Source of the DNA: DTFZ01 sp050260375
GTDB taxonomy: Bacteria; Bacillota; Clostridia; Christensenellales; SZUA-584
Assembly: GCA_050260375.1 (NCBI GenBank)
Contig: JBLNCA010000037.1
Span: forward strand, 1 to 64,000
DNA: 64,000 bases
Direction of reading: 5' to 3'
Shown here in pieces: positions 17,607 through 26,671 of this stretch. Position 1 is the stretch's first letter, and the number at the start of each line of letters is the position of its first letter. Below the pieces are notes generated by a model. That model was given only the letters and a program-made list of their open reading frames with translations, was not told where the DNA came from and did not search any database. The position numbers and the translations under genes are program-made.

Positions 17607-17647
17607 AAAAAAAGGGCTGCCCGGAAACGGTTTGAACCGGGCAGCCT
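17607..17647 (-). terminator. terminator of the chemotaxis receptor gene
   Basis: GGCTGCCCGG (17615-17624) pairs with CCGGGCAGCC (17637-17646). Read on the minus strand it is followed by a T run (A run at 17607-17613 on the plus strand). Confidence 0.85.
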
Positions 17648-17666
17648 TTGTCGCGTTTGGATATAA

Positions 17667-17702
17667 CGGGGTCCCCAGCAAGCCGTGAGGCTTGATGGGG
17701 TG
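17667..17702 (+). repeat. CGGGGTCCCC hairpin repeat, one copy
   Basis: Single copy with arms AGCAAG/CTTGAT and loop CCGTGAGG, between the receptor stop codon and its terminator. Confidence 0.85.
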
Positions 17703-17706
17703 TAAA

Positions 17707-19959
17707 TTAATACTTGCCGAACTCTTTGTCGTTGAGTGCTATTTTATGGGGCTCGGCGTCAGTATTGATATGCTCTATAGGGCTGCTTTCCTCTGTATGT
17801 ACTTTAGGCCTGTCCGTTCTGTTTTTAAGCTCGAATCTTGCTACCATCTCGCGAAGCATATCAGCCTGGCTTGAAAGTTCCTCACTGGCAGCCGCGGTCT
17901 CCTCGGACGTAGCCGAATTGGTCTGAACGACCTGCATCAACTGCTCTATGCTGTTATTGATCTGCGAGATGCCCGCGACCTGCTCGTTGGAAGCCACCGC
18001 AATCTGAGCTACAAGATCGGCCGCCTGTTCCACGCCTTTCAGTATGTTGGAGAAAGCGTCTGCGGTCTTGTTTGCGATTTCAGTGCCCGACCCGACGATC
18101 TTTATAGAGTTTTCTATCATCGCAGTCGTCTCTTTTGCCGCGTTGGCGCTTCTGGCGGCAAGGTTTCTTACCTCTTCCGCAACAACGGCAAACCCTTTTC
18201 CGTGCATGCCGGCTCTTGCGGCTTCAACGGCGGCGTTAAGCGCGAGTATATTGGTCTGGAACGCTATATCGTCGATAACCTTTATTATCTTCGAAATGCT
18301 TTCCGACGACTCCTTGATCTTCTCCATAGCCTTCTGCATCTCATCCATCTGGCTGTTGCCCGCTATCGCGTCGTTCTTTGCCGATTTTACAAGCTCGTTG
18401 GCGTTGTCGGCGTTGCGCGCGTTCTGGTTGGTCTGCGCCGATATCTGAGTGATAGTGGAGGTAAGCTCGTCGATGGCGCTCGCCTGTTCCGTCGCTCCCA
18501 TAGAAATGGTCTGGCTGCCGTCAGATACCTGCCTCGTCCCCGAAGCGACCTGCACCGCGGCCGTATCTATTTCCTGAAGCACGCTGTTGAACGAATCGAT
18601 GCTTGTGTTTATTGCTTCTTTCAGAGCAATAAAACTGCCCTTGAAATCCGAGTCAAGGCTTACCGTAAGTATGCCCTTGGATATCTTGTCAAGTATTTCG
18701 GTTATCTCTCCGATATATTGCTTGAGCGTATCTATAGTGCTGTTAAGCGCAACCTTTACGAGGGCAAAGTCGCCTTTGAAATCGCCGGTAACGCTTATGT
18801 CAAGATTGCCCTGGGCGAGCTCGCTGAGTACGTCCGCAGATTCTTTAATAGGCTCTATCATCGCGTCAAGCGTGGCGTTTATGCCTTCCACTATCCTGCG
18901 GTATGTACCCTGATGCTTGTCCGCATCCGCGCGCACGGTAAGCTGGCCTTCCATAGCGGCGCTGATAAGCTTGTCGGTATCGCGCTCAAGCTCCCTTATT
19001 ACGTTTACTATCGTTTCAATGGCCGCGCTCATCTCGCCTATTTCGTCTTTCGTTTTTTTGGCGGAAATCTTGAAATCCGTATTTCCTGCGGCGAGAAGCT
19101 TAACGTTGGAAGTCAGCTTCTTTATCGGGCGGCTGAACCCTCTTGCCGTGAATATGCCGATCAGTACGGAAAGCACGAGCACGAAACCGACGCAGATCTC
19201 GGTAAAAAGTATTACCGATGCAGACATCTTCTTGTTTGCCGTGTCTTTAGCGCCCGCATCTTCGGTAATTCTGTATTTTAAATCTTCAATTGCTTCAATG
19301 ACCGCATTTTCGGCTTCCTTAAATTCGCCATAGCTTATAAGATCGTCTATTATCGGCTGCTTCTGGCCGGCTTCAATATTGGCAAGCGCATTGTCAAACA
19401 GCGGTGCATAGGCTGCGTACGCTGCCTTGAGCGTTTCCAGGCGTTCTTTTTTGTCTTCCTTTAACAGCGAATCGAGTATTTTAAAATTGGGGTCAAACTG
19501 CGAGCGTTGTGACTTAAGCATGGCAAGATATACGTGCGAATCATCTTTATTCTCAGCTATCAGCGCCTGGCGCAGACTTATGGCCTGAGCGTTAAAGGCG
19601 TCCGACATCGAAGCAATGTTCCTCAACGGCAGCAGCGTATTTGCATACATATCGTTGGTTGTATTTCCTGCCTGTGTCAGGCCGATTATCGAATATATGC
19701 CCATTGCCGCACATAGAAACGCAATTAAAAGGAATCTCGTAAGCAGTTTCGGAGCTATTTTCATATTCCCAAGAAACGAGACGCGCTCTTTTTTGACTTT
19801 TTTGACTTTTTTGCTGCGGCCTTTTTCAGGCTGCTGCTGCGATACTTGGCCCGGGCGGTCTTCTGCGACTGCCTGCTCTTCGCAGATTTCGCTTATGCCG
19901 TTCGGTTGAATTGGCACTTCGGTTTTAGCTTTTTTTTGCCTTTTCTTAAAGATTTTCAT
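17707..19959 (-). CDS. methyl-accepting chemotaxis protein
   Basis: A 750-residue transmembrane receptor. A Lys-rich cytoplasmic N-terminus (about 1-65) precedes helix 1 (about 68-92), an extracellular four-helix sensor (about 93-250) and helix 2 (about 255-280). HAMP and HAMP-like segments follow (about 280-480), then the signalling domain with the conserved hairpin tip IDDIAFQTNILALNAAVEA and EEVRNLAARSA. It relays ligand occupancy to CheA/CheW. No CheR-tethering NWETF-type pentapeptide at the end. I moved the start to the ATG at 19959 because GGAGG lies 9 bases before it. No che or flagellar genes are in the window. Confidence 0.94.
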   Translation of the reverse strand: MKIFKKRQKKAKTEVPIQPNGISEICEEQAVAEDRPGQVSQQQPEKGRSKKVKKVKKERVSFLGNMKIAPKLLTRFLLIAFLCAAMGIYSIIGLTQAGNTTNDMYANTLLPLRNIASMSDAFNAQAISLRQALIAENKDDSHVYLAMLKSQRSQFDPNFKILDSLLKEDKKERLETLKAAYAAYAPLFDNALANIEAGQKQPIIDDLISYGEFKEAENAVIEAIEDLKYRITEDAGAKDTANKKMSASVILFTEICVGFVLVLSVLIGIFTARGFSRPIKKLTSNVKLLAAGNTDFKISAKKTKDEIGEMSAAIETIVNVIRELERDTDKLISAAMEGQLTVRADADKHQGTYRRIVEGINATLDAMIEPIKESADVLSELAQGNLDISVTGDFKGDFALVKVALNSTIDTLKQYIGEITEILDKISKGILTVSLDSDFKGSFIALKEAINTSIDSFNSVLQEIDTAAVQVASGTRQVSDGSQTISMGATEQASAIDELTSTITQISAQTNQNARNADNANELVKSAKNDAIAGNSQMDEMQKAMEKIKESSESISKIIKVIDDIAFQTNILALNAAVEAARAGMHGKGFAVVAEEVRNLAARSANAAKETTAMIENSIKIVGSGTEIANKTADAFSNILKGVEQAADLVAQIAVASNEQVAGISQINNSIEQLMQVVQTNSATSEETAAASEELSSQADMLREMVARFELKNRTDRPKVHTEESSPIEHINTDAEPHKIALNDKEFGKY

Positions 19960-20109
19960 GCTTTTATGCCTCCGTTCAGTATTGTAAACCTGGATAAGTA
20001 TTATTTCATATAAAGCCGTGTCACGTAGTATATGGAAGTTGCGATTGTTGCGCACCAAGCAGAACAATAAGCATACAATTACCTTTACATATCTTATTAA
20101 TCTTATATT

Positions 20110-20137
20110 ATATCGGTATTTTTTGGGTATATCTTTA
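20110..20137 (-). promoter_or_regulatory. candidate sigma-28 (SigD/FliA) promoter for the chemotaxis receptor
   Basis: On the minus strand TAAA (20137-20134), 16 bases, then ACCGATAT (20117-20110). The SigD consensus is TAAA-N15-GCCGATAT, so one -10 base and the spacing differ slightly. It lies 150 bases from the receptor start. Confidence 0.35.
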
Positions 20138-20235
20138 GACGAAATTGCTGAGTTTTACCAGAAATGGTCATAAAAAATGTTTTAAGAAGACAGCTGGGGG
20201 ATGAATCAATATACAGTATAGAAACGGCTGCATAC

Positions 20236-21105
20236 TTATTGCGCAGTAAGCCTTGCGTGCACCACAAAACGTTCGTTTTCCGCACCGCTTACGCATGTGC
20301 ACAGAGTGAGCAAGGCGTCGTCCGGCGATAATACGGTATCCGTTTTGAACATGCTCTTGCGCTGTATTTCCTTAAGGAATTTCAGCCACTCCTTGCCGTT
20401 TTCAAAGTCCGTTTTAATGAAGTTGAAACCAATGTCTGTCGTGTACGCGGAGAAGACTTCCCATTCATAGTCCGCGTACAGCGTGTCAAACCTTATTATC
20501 CGTTCGTTGTAAAACGTATCTTTATCCTTATACCGTTTAAGGTTATAGAACAGCCCGCCGTCGGCGAACGAGTGGCCGTATAGTATGTAGTGGCCTTTAA
20601 GCGGCACATTATGCGCATCGCAGCGGTAATCGAGAAATACCGTGCCCAGCCTGCTGCTGTCGCCGCCGTATCCGGTTTTGAGGTAATGTTCGTTGTCCTG
20701 AGTCTGGGTCACAAGATAAGTTATGCCTATATTCTCGATGGCTATTCTGCCCACGATATCGGGGTTTTCGGCAAGAGCCGCGCCGAAGCAGACGCGCGGC
20801 TCCGCTTTGCGCCCGTTTTCTGCGGGCTGCCCGAAGGCCTGCTCTGCTTTTCCGTCCGCGGGCGGATTTATAAGCGTGCTTTCATAAAGCCGCAGGGCGA
20901 AATTTTTGTCTATCGTATCCGACGCGTCTGATATTATTGAAGGTATTATGATATAGACGCATATTAAAAATATGATTATGCCGATAACTATCGCGGCAAC
21001 CGAAACGGCGACTTTCGCAAGCCTGGCGGTTTTCGCCTGGCTGTCGTATATCCATTTGAGCCGCTTTTTTCCGTTGGTATTATCATGATGCAGCGGTCTA
21101 ACCAA
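20236..21105 (-). CDS. class B sortase
   Basis: A 289-residue membrane-anchored transpeptidase. The N-terminus is cytoplasmic and basic, one helix spans about 31-54, and the catalytic domain follows: NPDIVGRIAI..GITYLV opening, catalytic histidine in ILYGHSF (about 174), cysteine in LTLCTC (about 268) and arginine in ERFVVHARL (about 281). It would cleave a cell-wall sorting motif and attach proteins to peptidoglycan or polymerise pilins. No LPxTG or NPxTN substrate is encoded nearby. The start is a TTG preceded by GGGGG; no better start in frame. Downstream of an independent terminator at 21215-21235. Confidence 0.88.
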   Translation of the reverse strand: MVRPLHHDNTNGKKRLKWIYDSQAKTARLAKVAVSVAAIVIGIIIFLICVYIIIPSIISDASDTIDKNFALRLYESTLINPPADGKAEQAFGQPAENGRKAEPRVCFGAALAENPDIVGRIAIENIGITYLVTQTQDNEHYLKTGYGGDSSRLGTVFLDYRCDAHNVPLKGHYILYGHSFADGGLFYNLKRYKDKDTFYNERIIRFDTLYADYEWEVFSAYTTDIGFNFIKTDFENGKEWLKFLKEIQRKSMFKTDTVLSPDDALLTLCTCVSGAENERFVVHARLTAQ

Positions 21106-21207
21106 TACAAATGCCCCCGGTAATTATTGTGTAAGCAGTGCCGGCAAGTTTTTTCCCGGCCGCTCACAGCAGGTATATTTAGTATTGTCAAACCGCGCAA
21201 AAAGTAT

Positions 21208-21235
21208 GAAAAAAAAGCGGCTATCCCAGCCGCTT
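21208..21235 (-). terminator. terminator of the pilus/transglutaminase transcript
   Basis: AAGCGGCT (21215-21222) and AGCCGCTT (21228-21235) with loop ATCCC; on the minus strand it is followed by eight T. Confidence 0.9.
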
Positions 21236-21258
21236 CGTTTTCGTATGAGGTTTTTTAG

Positions 21259-22191
21259 CTAATATTCGAATATCTTTATGTAGTCATTTGCGTTTTTGCG
21301 TATATCGAACGCTGCGCCCGAGGCAAGCAGCGCCGCGTCCCTTGTGGGATCAACCGTTATCCACTCGCCGTTTATATACACCTCGTTCCAGGCGTGATAT
21401 TGATCCGGGCTGTAGCTCGCATATCCCTTGACGAGCTTTGCGGGTACGTTTATGCTTCGCAGCATAGAGGCAAGAAGCGACGCGTAGTCGTAACATATGC
21501 CCGTTTCATCCGAATATACCTGCTCTATGTCGGGCACGTAATCATAATCCAGGCTGTATATCTTATCGTTGTCGTAAGTAATGTTGTTGATTATGAAACG
21601 GTAAATATCAATAGAGCTCGAGTATAGCAGGTCGCCCTTGCTGTTGCGCAGCGAGTCGGCGACGATGTAGCGGACGTCGTGTATAGGCGCCATATCGTAA
21701 TTCCAGTTAACGTTCTGTATCGAGTTGAGATATACGGATTTCTCGTCCTTGATATTGACGGTAAACGTCTTCGTTTCTAGCGCATAATAATTATCGCCTT
21801 CGGCATGCTGCATTATATTCGCCGTGTATTCGCCGCTGCCGAATTGCAGCGAAAAGTCCTCTATGCTGCCGTCGCCTTTAAGGTTATAAGCAACGTAGCC
21901 GTTTCCGTCCAGCGTTCCGCGCGGGGGGTAGACGACGAGCTTAAGCTTTGCGCCCTCTTCGCCCTTATAGCATATCCTCAGCAGCCCCCTGTCCGTATAG
22001 TCGAGGCAGAACACCTCGTCAGGCTTCTTTTGGGGCGGCAATGACGGCCCGGGCAGCAACGACTCAAATAGAGAATCAAGCTCTGCGTCCGGAGCCGTTG
22101 AAATGGGCTTATTCTCAATTAAACTGCCGTTCGAACATCCCGCAATAATAAAGCAGGCGATAAGCAGTGCAAGCGTGAATCTTTGCTTCAT
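21259..22191 (-). CDS. transglutaminase-like lipoprotein
   Basis: A 310-residue secreted protein. Signal peptide with lipobox IIAGC (lipidated cysteine about residue 19), then a Pro-rich linker and a beta-rich domain (about 50-170). The transglutaminase core follows: catalytic cysteine in DETGICYDYASLLASMLR (about 233), histidine in DQYHAWNEV (about 268) and aspartate in VDPTRDA (about 283). Bacterial members act as cell-surface proteases or crosslinkers; the substrate is unknown. It starts 47 bases after the pilin-like gene and probably belongs to the same transcript, which ends at 21215. Confidence 0.87.
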   Translation of the reverse strand: MKQRFTLALLIACFIIAGCSNGSLIENKPISTAPDAELDSLFESLLPGPSLPPQKKPDEVFCLDYTDRGLLRICYKGEEGAKLKLVVYPPRGTLDGNGYVAYNLKGDGSIEDFSLQFGSGEYTANIMQHAEGDNYYALETKTFTVNIKDEKSVYLNSIQNVNWNYDMAPIHDVRYIVADSLRNSKGDLLYSSSIDIYRFIINNITYDNDKIYSLDYDYVPDIEQVYSDETGICYDYASLLASMLRSINVPAKLVKGYASYSPDQYHAWNEVYINGEWITVDPTRDAALLASGAAFDIRKNANDYIKIFEY

Positions 22192-22238
22192 ATGTGTTGC
22201 ATATAGTGCCGTAATTCGATGCCGTGTTGTTTATGCCG

Positions 22239-22658
22239 CTATCGCTGTATCTCTTTCCACTGCACGGGACGAAGGCTGGTTAAGTCGCTTAAATCAAGAG
22301 CCAGCACTGCGCTTATTCCTATATCCTCGCTCCACGTTTCGTATGAGACGGTAAGCGTATCGCCTTGAATCTGCACATCCCCGAACCCGAGCTTTTCAAG
22401 CTCGCTTTTTACGGCGGCCGCAATATCGCCGCTGCCGGACGCGCTGCGGACCGCCTTGTCCGCCTCGGCATAGCGTTCGTTGGCGGTTTTCTCGGCCGCG
22501 TAATACTTATCGTTCCAATCCACTACCTTTTGCCCCAGCCTCATGCTGGATAGGGCGGTAGTCAGCGCAGCGATGCCGAACACCACAAGAACGACGAGCA
22601 TCAGCATCACCATTATTGAGGAAGCGCCTTTTTTGGAGTACAGCAGTTTCTTAATCAT
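22239..22658 (-). CDS. pilus-operon membrane-anchored protein (PilX-like position)
   Basis: A 139-residue protein with a short basic N-terminus, one hydrophobic helix (about 13-35: ASSIMVMLMLVVLVVFGIAA) and a soluble C-terminal domain. It lacks the GFTLxE prepilin cleavage motif, although KKGASSIMV resembles the TadE/PilX start (KKGA...). It overlaps the preceding prepilin gene by 4 bases (ATGA), so it is a member of the pilus operon. Function unknown; a minor pseudopilin or PilX-like role is inferred from position. Confidence 0.7.
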   Translation of the reverse strand: MIKKLLYSKKGASSIMVMLMLVVLVVFGIAALTTALSSMRLGQKVVDWNDKYYAAEKTANERYAEADKAVRSASGSGDIAAAVKSELEKLGFGDVQIQGDTLTVSYETWSEDIGISAVLALDLSDLTSLRPVQWKEIQR

Positions 22659-23059
22659 CTCTGGCGCTCCTTATAGTATTTTGCAGTATTGGCTTGCGCG
22701 AGCACGCTGCCGCCGCTTGACGCTTTTATCGCGATGTCGTAAAGGCTTCCGGGATAGTCGCCCCTGCTTTTGACTTCGACGGTTATGTCGTAGCCGTTGC
22801 TTTTAAATGAAAAAGACTCGCTGCTTATATTATCGGAACAGTTCACGCCCAACTCGAGCAGCCCGCCTTTAAGCGTGTCTGCGCCCGCGAGAGTCTCTAC
22901 AGCCGAGGTTACCGCTATTTCCGCGCTCTGCATGTCTCCCGCTTTGCCGCTCGTATTTCCGGCAATGACGAATAAGCGCAGCAATACCGCGCATATTATG
23001 CCCAGAGCCGCGATGGATACTATTACCTCTACAAGCGTGAAACCCTTCTTGTTTTTCAT
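22655..23059 (-). CDS. type IV prepilin-like protein
   Basis: A 134-residue protein whose N-terminus MKNKKGFTLVEVIVSIAAL is a textbook prepilin: basic leader ending in Gly, cleavage before Phe (F7), Glu at +5, and a hydrophobic spine. This is the only canonical prepilin site in the operon. I placed the start at 23059 because the reading frame upstream has no pilin character and the ATG overlaps the previous stop by 4 bases. No prepilin peptidase gene is in the window. Confidence 0.88.
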   Translation of the reverse strand: MKNKKGFTLVEVIVSIAALGIICAVLLRLFVIAGNTSGKAGDMQSAEIAVTSAVETLAGADTLKGGLLELGVNCSDNISSESFSFKSNGYDITVEVKSRGDYPGSLYDIAIKASSGGSVLAQANTAKYYKERQR

Positions 23060-23532
23060 GTCCTCAATCCTACCGTCCCTTTGGTTAACTGCATCCTGCC
23101 GCCGCTCTCGCAGATGCAGACGACGGTTATGTATCTGCCGTCGCCGGATACGCTGAATCCATAAAGGTCCGCTATCCTGTTTGCGGTTTGTTTTTTGGGC
23201 TGCATGTCCTGCTTTGTAAGGCATTCGTACAACGTACCTTCGGTAAAGAATATGTACGTGCATAATTCGTCGCCTGCCACGCCGATTTTCAGCGCATTGC
23301 CGTATTCGGTATCGACTATGCTTACGTTCCCGGCGGAGTCGTTTTGCTTTATTTTCATGTTGATATACGAGTACGCTACGCGCGCGCTCTCCGAGTTCTG
23401 CTTCTCCTGCACAATGTTGCCGTAAGCGGCAGACCCCGAACGCACTATAAGGAAAACCACGAACGAAAGCAGCATCAGCACGAACATTACGACAATGGAT
23501 TCAATTGCGAGCACTTTGTTTCTTGAATACAT
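23056..23532 (-). CDS. pilus-operon protein with N-terminal membrane helix (DUF4860-like)
   Basis: A 158-residue protein starting MYSRNKVLAIESIVVMFVLMLL: a short positively charged start, a hydrophobic helix (about 10-33) with a Glu near its beginning, then a soluble domain. The glutamate and helix mimic a prepilin, but the GF cleavage site is absent. ATG 23532 has AAAGGTG upstream, better than the GTG at 23541. It overlaps the next gene by 4 bases. Resembles the DUF4860 group found in clostridial pilus clusters, by memory. Minor pseudopilin role inferred. Confidence 0.7.
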   Translation of the reverse strand: MYSRNKVLAIESIVVMFVLMLLSFVVFLIVRSGSAAYGNIVQEKQNSESARVAYSYINMKIKQNDSAGNVSIVDTEYGNALKIGVAGDELCTYIFFTEGTLYECLTKQDMQPKKQTANRIADLYGFSVSGDGRYITVVCICESGGRMQLTKGTVGLRT

Positions 23533-23533
23533 A

Positions 23534-23848
23534 TCATTCACCTTTCGGTATTACGCTTATGTTTGGAAATAAATTGGACGCAAACCTGTCGTAATGGTAT
23601 ACGTAGTTGTTGTGGTCGAGCTGCAGCCCGAAATGCTCTTCCAGATAATTAAGGTCGGAAGGGTATTTGCCTTCAAGCGCATAGCATTGCGCCGCGCTGC
23701 TCATTATGGTTTCTTTTATCTCCTGCGCCCGTTTGTCGCTGTAGCCGCTGCCGTAATTGCCTATGGTTATGAATATTATTGCGCCGGTAATCGCAATGAC
23801 AAGCGCAGCAGTCAGTATGCAAACGAGGGGAAGGCCGAGTCTCTTCAT
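23534..23848 (-). CDS. small membrane-anchored pilus-operon protein
   Basis: A 104-residue protein with an N-terminal hydrophobic helix (about 5-30) and a short soluble domain containing the SAAQCYALEGKYPSDLNYL segment. That AxxCYxxEGxYP pattern is common in major pilins and pseudopilins (GspG family), although the GFTLxE leader is missing. It lies 3 bases after the GspF-like gene and 1 base before the DUF4860-like gene. A non-canonical pilin-like subunit is the best guess. Confidence 0.7.
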   Translation of the reverse strand: MKRLGLPLVCILTAALVIAITGAIIFITIGNYGSGYSDKRAQEIKETIMSSAAQCYALEGKYPSDLNYLEEHFGLQLDHNNYVYHYDRFASNLFPNISVIPKGE

Positions 23849-23851
23849 ACG

Positions 23852-24898
23852 TTATCCTATGGTGTTCATTATGCCTGTCACAGGCAGTATCACCGATATC
23901 AGAACGATTCCTATGATAATTGAAAGTATAAGTATCAGCGCCGGCTCGAGCACCGTCGTAAGCTTCGACAGGCGCGTGTCCAGCTCTTCTTCCATTATGT
24001 CAGCAGCGCGTTCAAGCATGTTGTCCGTGTGGCCCGTGCTTTCTGCCACGGCGATTATACGCAGCAGCATCTCGGGGAAAAACCCGAGGGATGCCAGCGC
24101 GTTTTTCAGCGTTTCGCCTTTTTGTATCCGTTCGGCGGCGTCAATAATCAGTGACTGTATCTTTTTATTCATTATTGTCGCGCTTGTCATCCTTAAGCTT
24201 TCGGCTACGCTTATGCCGCTGCGCAACAGCATCGAAAGGCTTCTTGAAAAGCGTACGCACGCCAAGTTTTTGACTATGCCTTTTTGTATGGGCATCTTAA
24301 GCTTGATTGAGTCGAGAATCTCGGCGCCGCGCTTCGTCTGGCGCATGAATATTACGGCAAGCACAATAAGCGCAATAACCGCTATAAGTATATAGAAGTA
24401 CGTGCTTATAAAGCCGCCTACTGCCATCAGCGCGCGCGTTATGCCCGGCATTTCACCGCCCAGCGAAGAGAGCACGTCGTCAAATATGGGCAGCACTTCC
24501 GCAAGCAGCAGCACAATAACGCACAACATCAGCACCGTAAGTATTATGGGATACGTGACGGCCGAAACGACCTTGTTTTTTATCTCGGCAGCCTTATCGT
24601 AGGAATCCGCAAGGCGCACGAGCACTTTATCAAGGTTGCCGCTCTGTTCGCCGACGTCCACCATCTGTATATAGTAATCGGGCAGTATGGCTTTCTCCTC
24701 GGCTAATGCGCGCCCGAGAGAATGGCCTTCGTTAAGCCGTTCTTCAACGCGCAGAAGAAGCTGCTTTAACTCCTTTGATTTTGTCTGCTCAATTATAAGC
24801 TCAATGCCTTCCTGCAGCGACAGCTCCGAGTCTACTACCAGCGCAAGCTGCCTTGAGAGGGAAGAAAGCTCTGCATTTGACAATTCCTTTAACCCCAT
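23852..24898 (-). CDS. type II secretion / type IV pilus inner-membrane platform protein (GspF/PilC)
   Basis: A 348-residue polytopic protein with the duplicated T2SSF domain (about 15-135 and 215-340). Each repeat has a cytoplasmic helical bundle (LALVVDSELSLQEGIELI and LSMLLRSGISVAESLRM) and is followed by membrane helices. The hallmark GEQSGNLDKVL is at about 78 and EPALILILSIIIGIVLISV forms the last helix. It forms the assembly platform that the neighbouring ATPase drives. GGAG precedes the ATG, 12 bases behind the ATPase gene. Confidence 0.92.
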   Translation of the reverse strand: MGLKELSNAELSSLSRQLALVVDSELSLQEGIELIIEQTKSKELKQLLLRVEERLNEGHSLGRALAEEKAILPDYYIQMVDVGEQSGNLDKVLVRLADSYDKAAEIKNKVVSAVTYPIILTVLMLCVIVLLLAEVLPIFDDVLSSLGGEMPGITRALMAVGGFISTYFYILIAVIALIVLAVIFMRQTKRGAEILDSIKLKMPIQKGIVKNLACVRFSRSLSMLLRSGISVAESLRMTSATIMNKKIQSLIIDAAERIQKGETLKNALASLGFFPEMLLRIIAVAESTGHTDNMLERAADIMEEELDTRLSKLTTVLEPALILILSIIIGIVLISVILPVTGIMNTIG

Positions 24899-24910
24899 CG
24901 TTTTTCTCCT

Positions 24911-25987
24911 TTAACGCTTGGCAAGATTGTAATACTGTTCAAACAGCTTTACATCCTGCGCTTTGAGTCTGGCAAGCTTTGTATCTATCGTGCCGTTTGC
25001 CGCGAGGAACGCCAAGTTCCTCTCCATCGAGCACATGCCGAAATCCTTGCCCGTCTGTATTATATTGTTTATCTGATAATGCTTGCCTTCCCGTATAAGA
25101 TTGCGCACTGCCGGCGTGGATATCATTACCTCGCAGGCCGGCACCAGCCCGTAGCCGTTCTTTTCGGGCAGCAGCTGCTGCGACACTATCCCTTCGAGCA
25201 CCGTGGCAAGCTGGCTCCTTATCTGGTTCTGGTTGTCGGAAGGGAACGAATCGAGTATCCTGTCTATTGTCTTTACCGCGCCCATGGTATGCAGCGTCGA
25301 AAACACAAGATGCCCCGTTTCGGCCGCCGAGAGCGCTATCGCCATAGTTTCCTTGTCGCGCATCTCGCCTACCATGATAACGTCGGGGTCTTCGCGCAGC
25401 GCGCTGCGCAGCGCGCTCGCAAACGATATCGCGTCCTCGCCTATTTCCCGCTGCGTTACGAGGCTCTTTGAGTGGCTGTGCAGGTATTCTACCGGGTCCT
25501 CTATCGTGAGTATATGGTAATTGTAATTCTTGTTTATTATATCTATGAGGCTGGCAAGCGTCGTCGACTTGCCGCATCCTGTAGCGCCCGTAAACAGCAC
25601 AAGGCCGCTCGTCTTTGTCGTAAACCGGAGTATCGTGTCCGGCAGGCACAGCGTAGAAAAATCCGGTATTTCGAGAGGGAGCATGCGGATAGCCATCGCG
25701 TATGTGCCCCTCTGTTTGTATATATTGCATCTGAAACGCCCGAACCCGCTCTTGGAATAAGAAAAATCTATCACCTTGTTGTTGCGCAGTATGTCCATCC
25801 TGTCAAAGTCAAGGCACGAATTAACTATCTCCGTGACTTCTTCGACCGACAGCACGTGCGTTCCCGGAATCATCTCGAGCTTGGAGTTTATGCGCATAAG
25901 CGGGGGGGACCCGACGCATATGTGCAGGTCGGTCGCGCCGTGATTGAGCGTTTCTTTAAGCAGATTGTTTAAAATATCAAGCGGCAT
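24911..25987 (-). CDS. pilT: PilT-family type IV pilus ATPase
   Basis: A 358-residue secretion ATPase. The N-terminal PAS-like domain (about 1-100) starts with MPLDILNNLLKETLNHGATDLHI. Walker A is FTGATGCGKSTT (about 127-138); the Asp box, Walker B DPDVIMVGEMRD (about 193-204) and the His box HLVFSTLHT (about 220) follow. This is the PilT (retraction motor) form rather than PilB. Start 25987 gives the family N-terminus; the upstream ATG at 26029 lacks a Shine-Dalgarno. First gene of the pilus-like operon; no extension ATPase is encoded nearby. Confidence 0.88.
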   Translation of the reverse strand: MPLDILNNLLKETLNHGATDLHICVGSPPLMRINSKLEMIPGTHVLSVEEVTEIVNSCLDFDRMDILRNNKVIDFSYSKSGFGRFRCNIYKQRGTYAMAIRMLPLEIPDFSTLCLPDTILRFTTKTSGLVLFTGATGCGKSTTLASLIDIINKNYNYHILTIEDPVEYLHSHSKSLVTQREIGEDAISFASALRSALREDPDVIMVGEMRDKETMAIALSAAETGHLVFSTLHTMGAVKTIDRILDSFPSDNQNQIRSQLATVLEGIVSQQLLPEKNGYGLVPACEVMISTPAVRNLIREGKHYQINNIIQTGKDFGMCSMERNLAFLAANGTIDTKLARLKAQDVKLFEQYYNLAKR

Positions 25988-26070
25988 CCTACATCCAATC
26001 CTTATATGGTCTTTTAAATATATAACCATATAAGGAGGCTGTAAAACGTAAAGAGCCAGAAAAACGAGAA

Positions 26071-26535
26071 CTACATATACGCCCGTTCCATATCGATAAG
26101 GTAGCGTTTCATATCCTCGCCGCCGCGATACATTATCTTCTTTTCAGACTTATGTACGACTCTGTGGCAGGGGATAAGAAGGGGCAGGGGATTATCGCGC
26201 ATCGCCGTGCCCACAGCACGCATTGCGAGCGGATAACCGGCCGCGAGCGCAACCTCGGAATACGCGGCGACGCAGCTGTAAGGTATCGCTATAGTCGCCT
26301 TATATACGTTGCGCCTGAACTCCGTGCCCGGCAGGAATATAGGAAGGTCGAAAGTTTTTCGCTTTCCTTCAAAATATTCCTTTATCTGGGCGGCGAACGG
26401 CAGCGACCCGTCAAAGCGCAGCACGTCGGCGCCGGGCGTTTCTCCGGGGAACAACACCCGCTTTATTACTCCGTCTTCGTATTTCGCCGTAAATGTTCCG
26501 AGCGGCGTATCAGCGGGACATGCAATGCGAGCCAT
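26071..26535 (-). CDS. methylated-DNA-[protein]-cysteine S-methyltransferase
   Basis: A 154-residue suicide DNA repair protein that removes alkyl groups from O6-alkylguanine. The active-site IPCHRVV motif is near residue 122, preceded by the helix-turn-helix region with the AYSEVALAAGYPLAMRAVGTA segment, whose R acts as the arginine finger. A short N-terminal domain is also present. The start at 26535 is supported by GGAAGG. Monocistronic between the pilus operon and the rplL terminator. Confidence 0.93.
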   Translation of the reverse strand: MARIACPADTPLGTFTAKYEDGVIKRVLFPGETPGADVLRFDGSLPFAAQIKEYFEGKRKTFDLPIFLPGTEFRRNVYKATIAIPYSCVAAYSEVALAAGYPLAMRAVGTAMRDNPLPLLIPCHRVVHKSEKKIMYRGGEDMKRYLIDMERAYM

Positions 26536-26671
26536 TATAATACCTTCCGGATTAAAAATGTTAATATACCTTTTCAAAGCGGCGCAAAGTATTTATTATG
26601 TAACCATGCGGCTCGCCTCATTATTTTCCGACTAATTTTAACATTATTACAGTATATATTTCAACAAAAAA

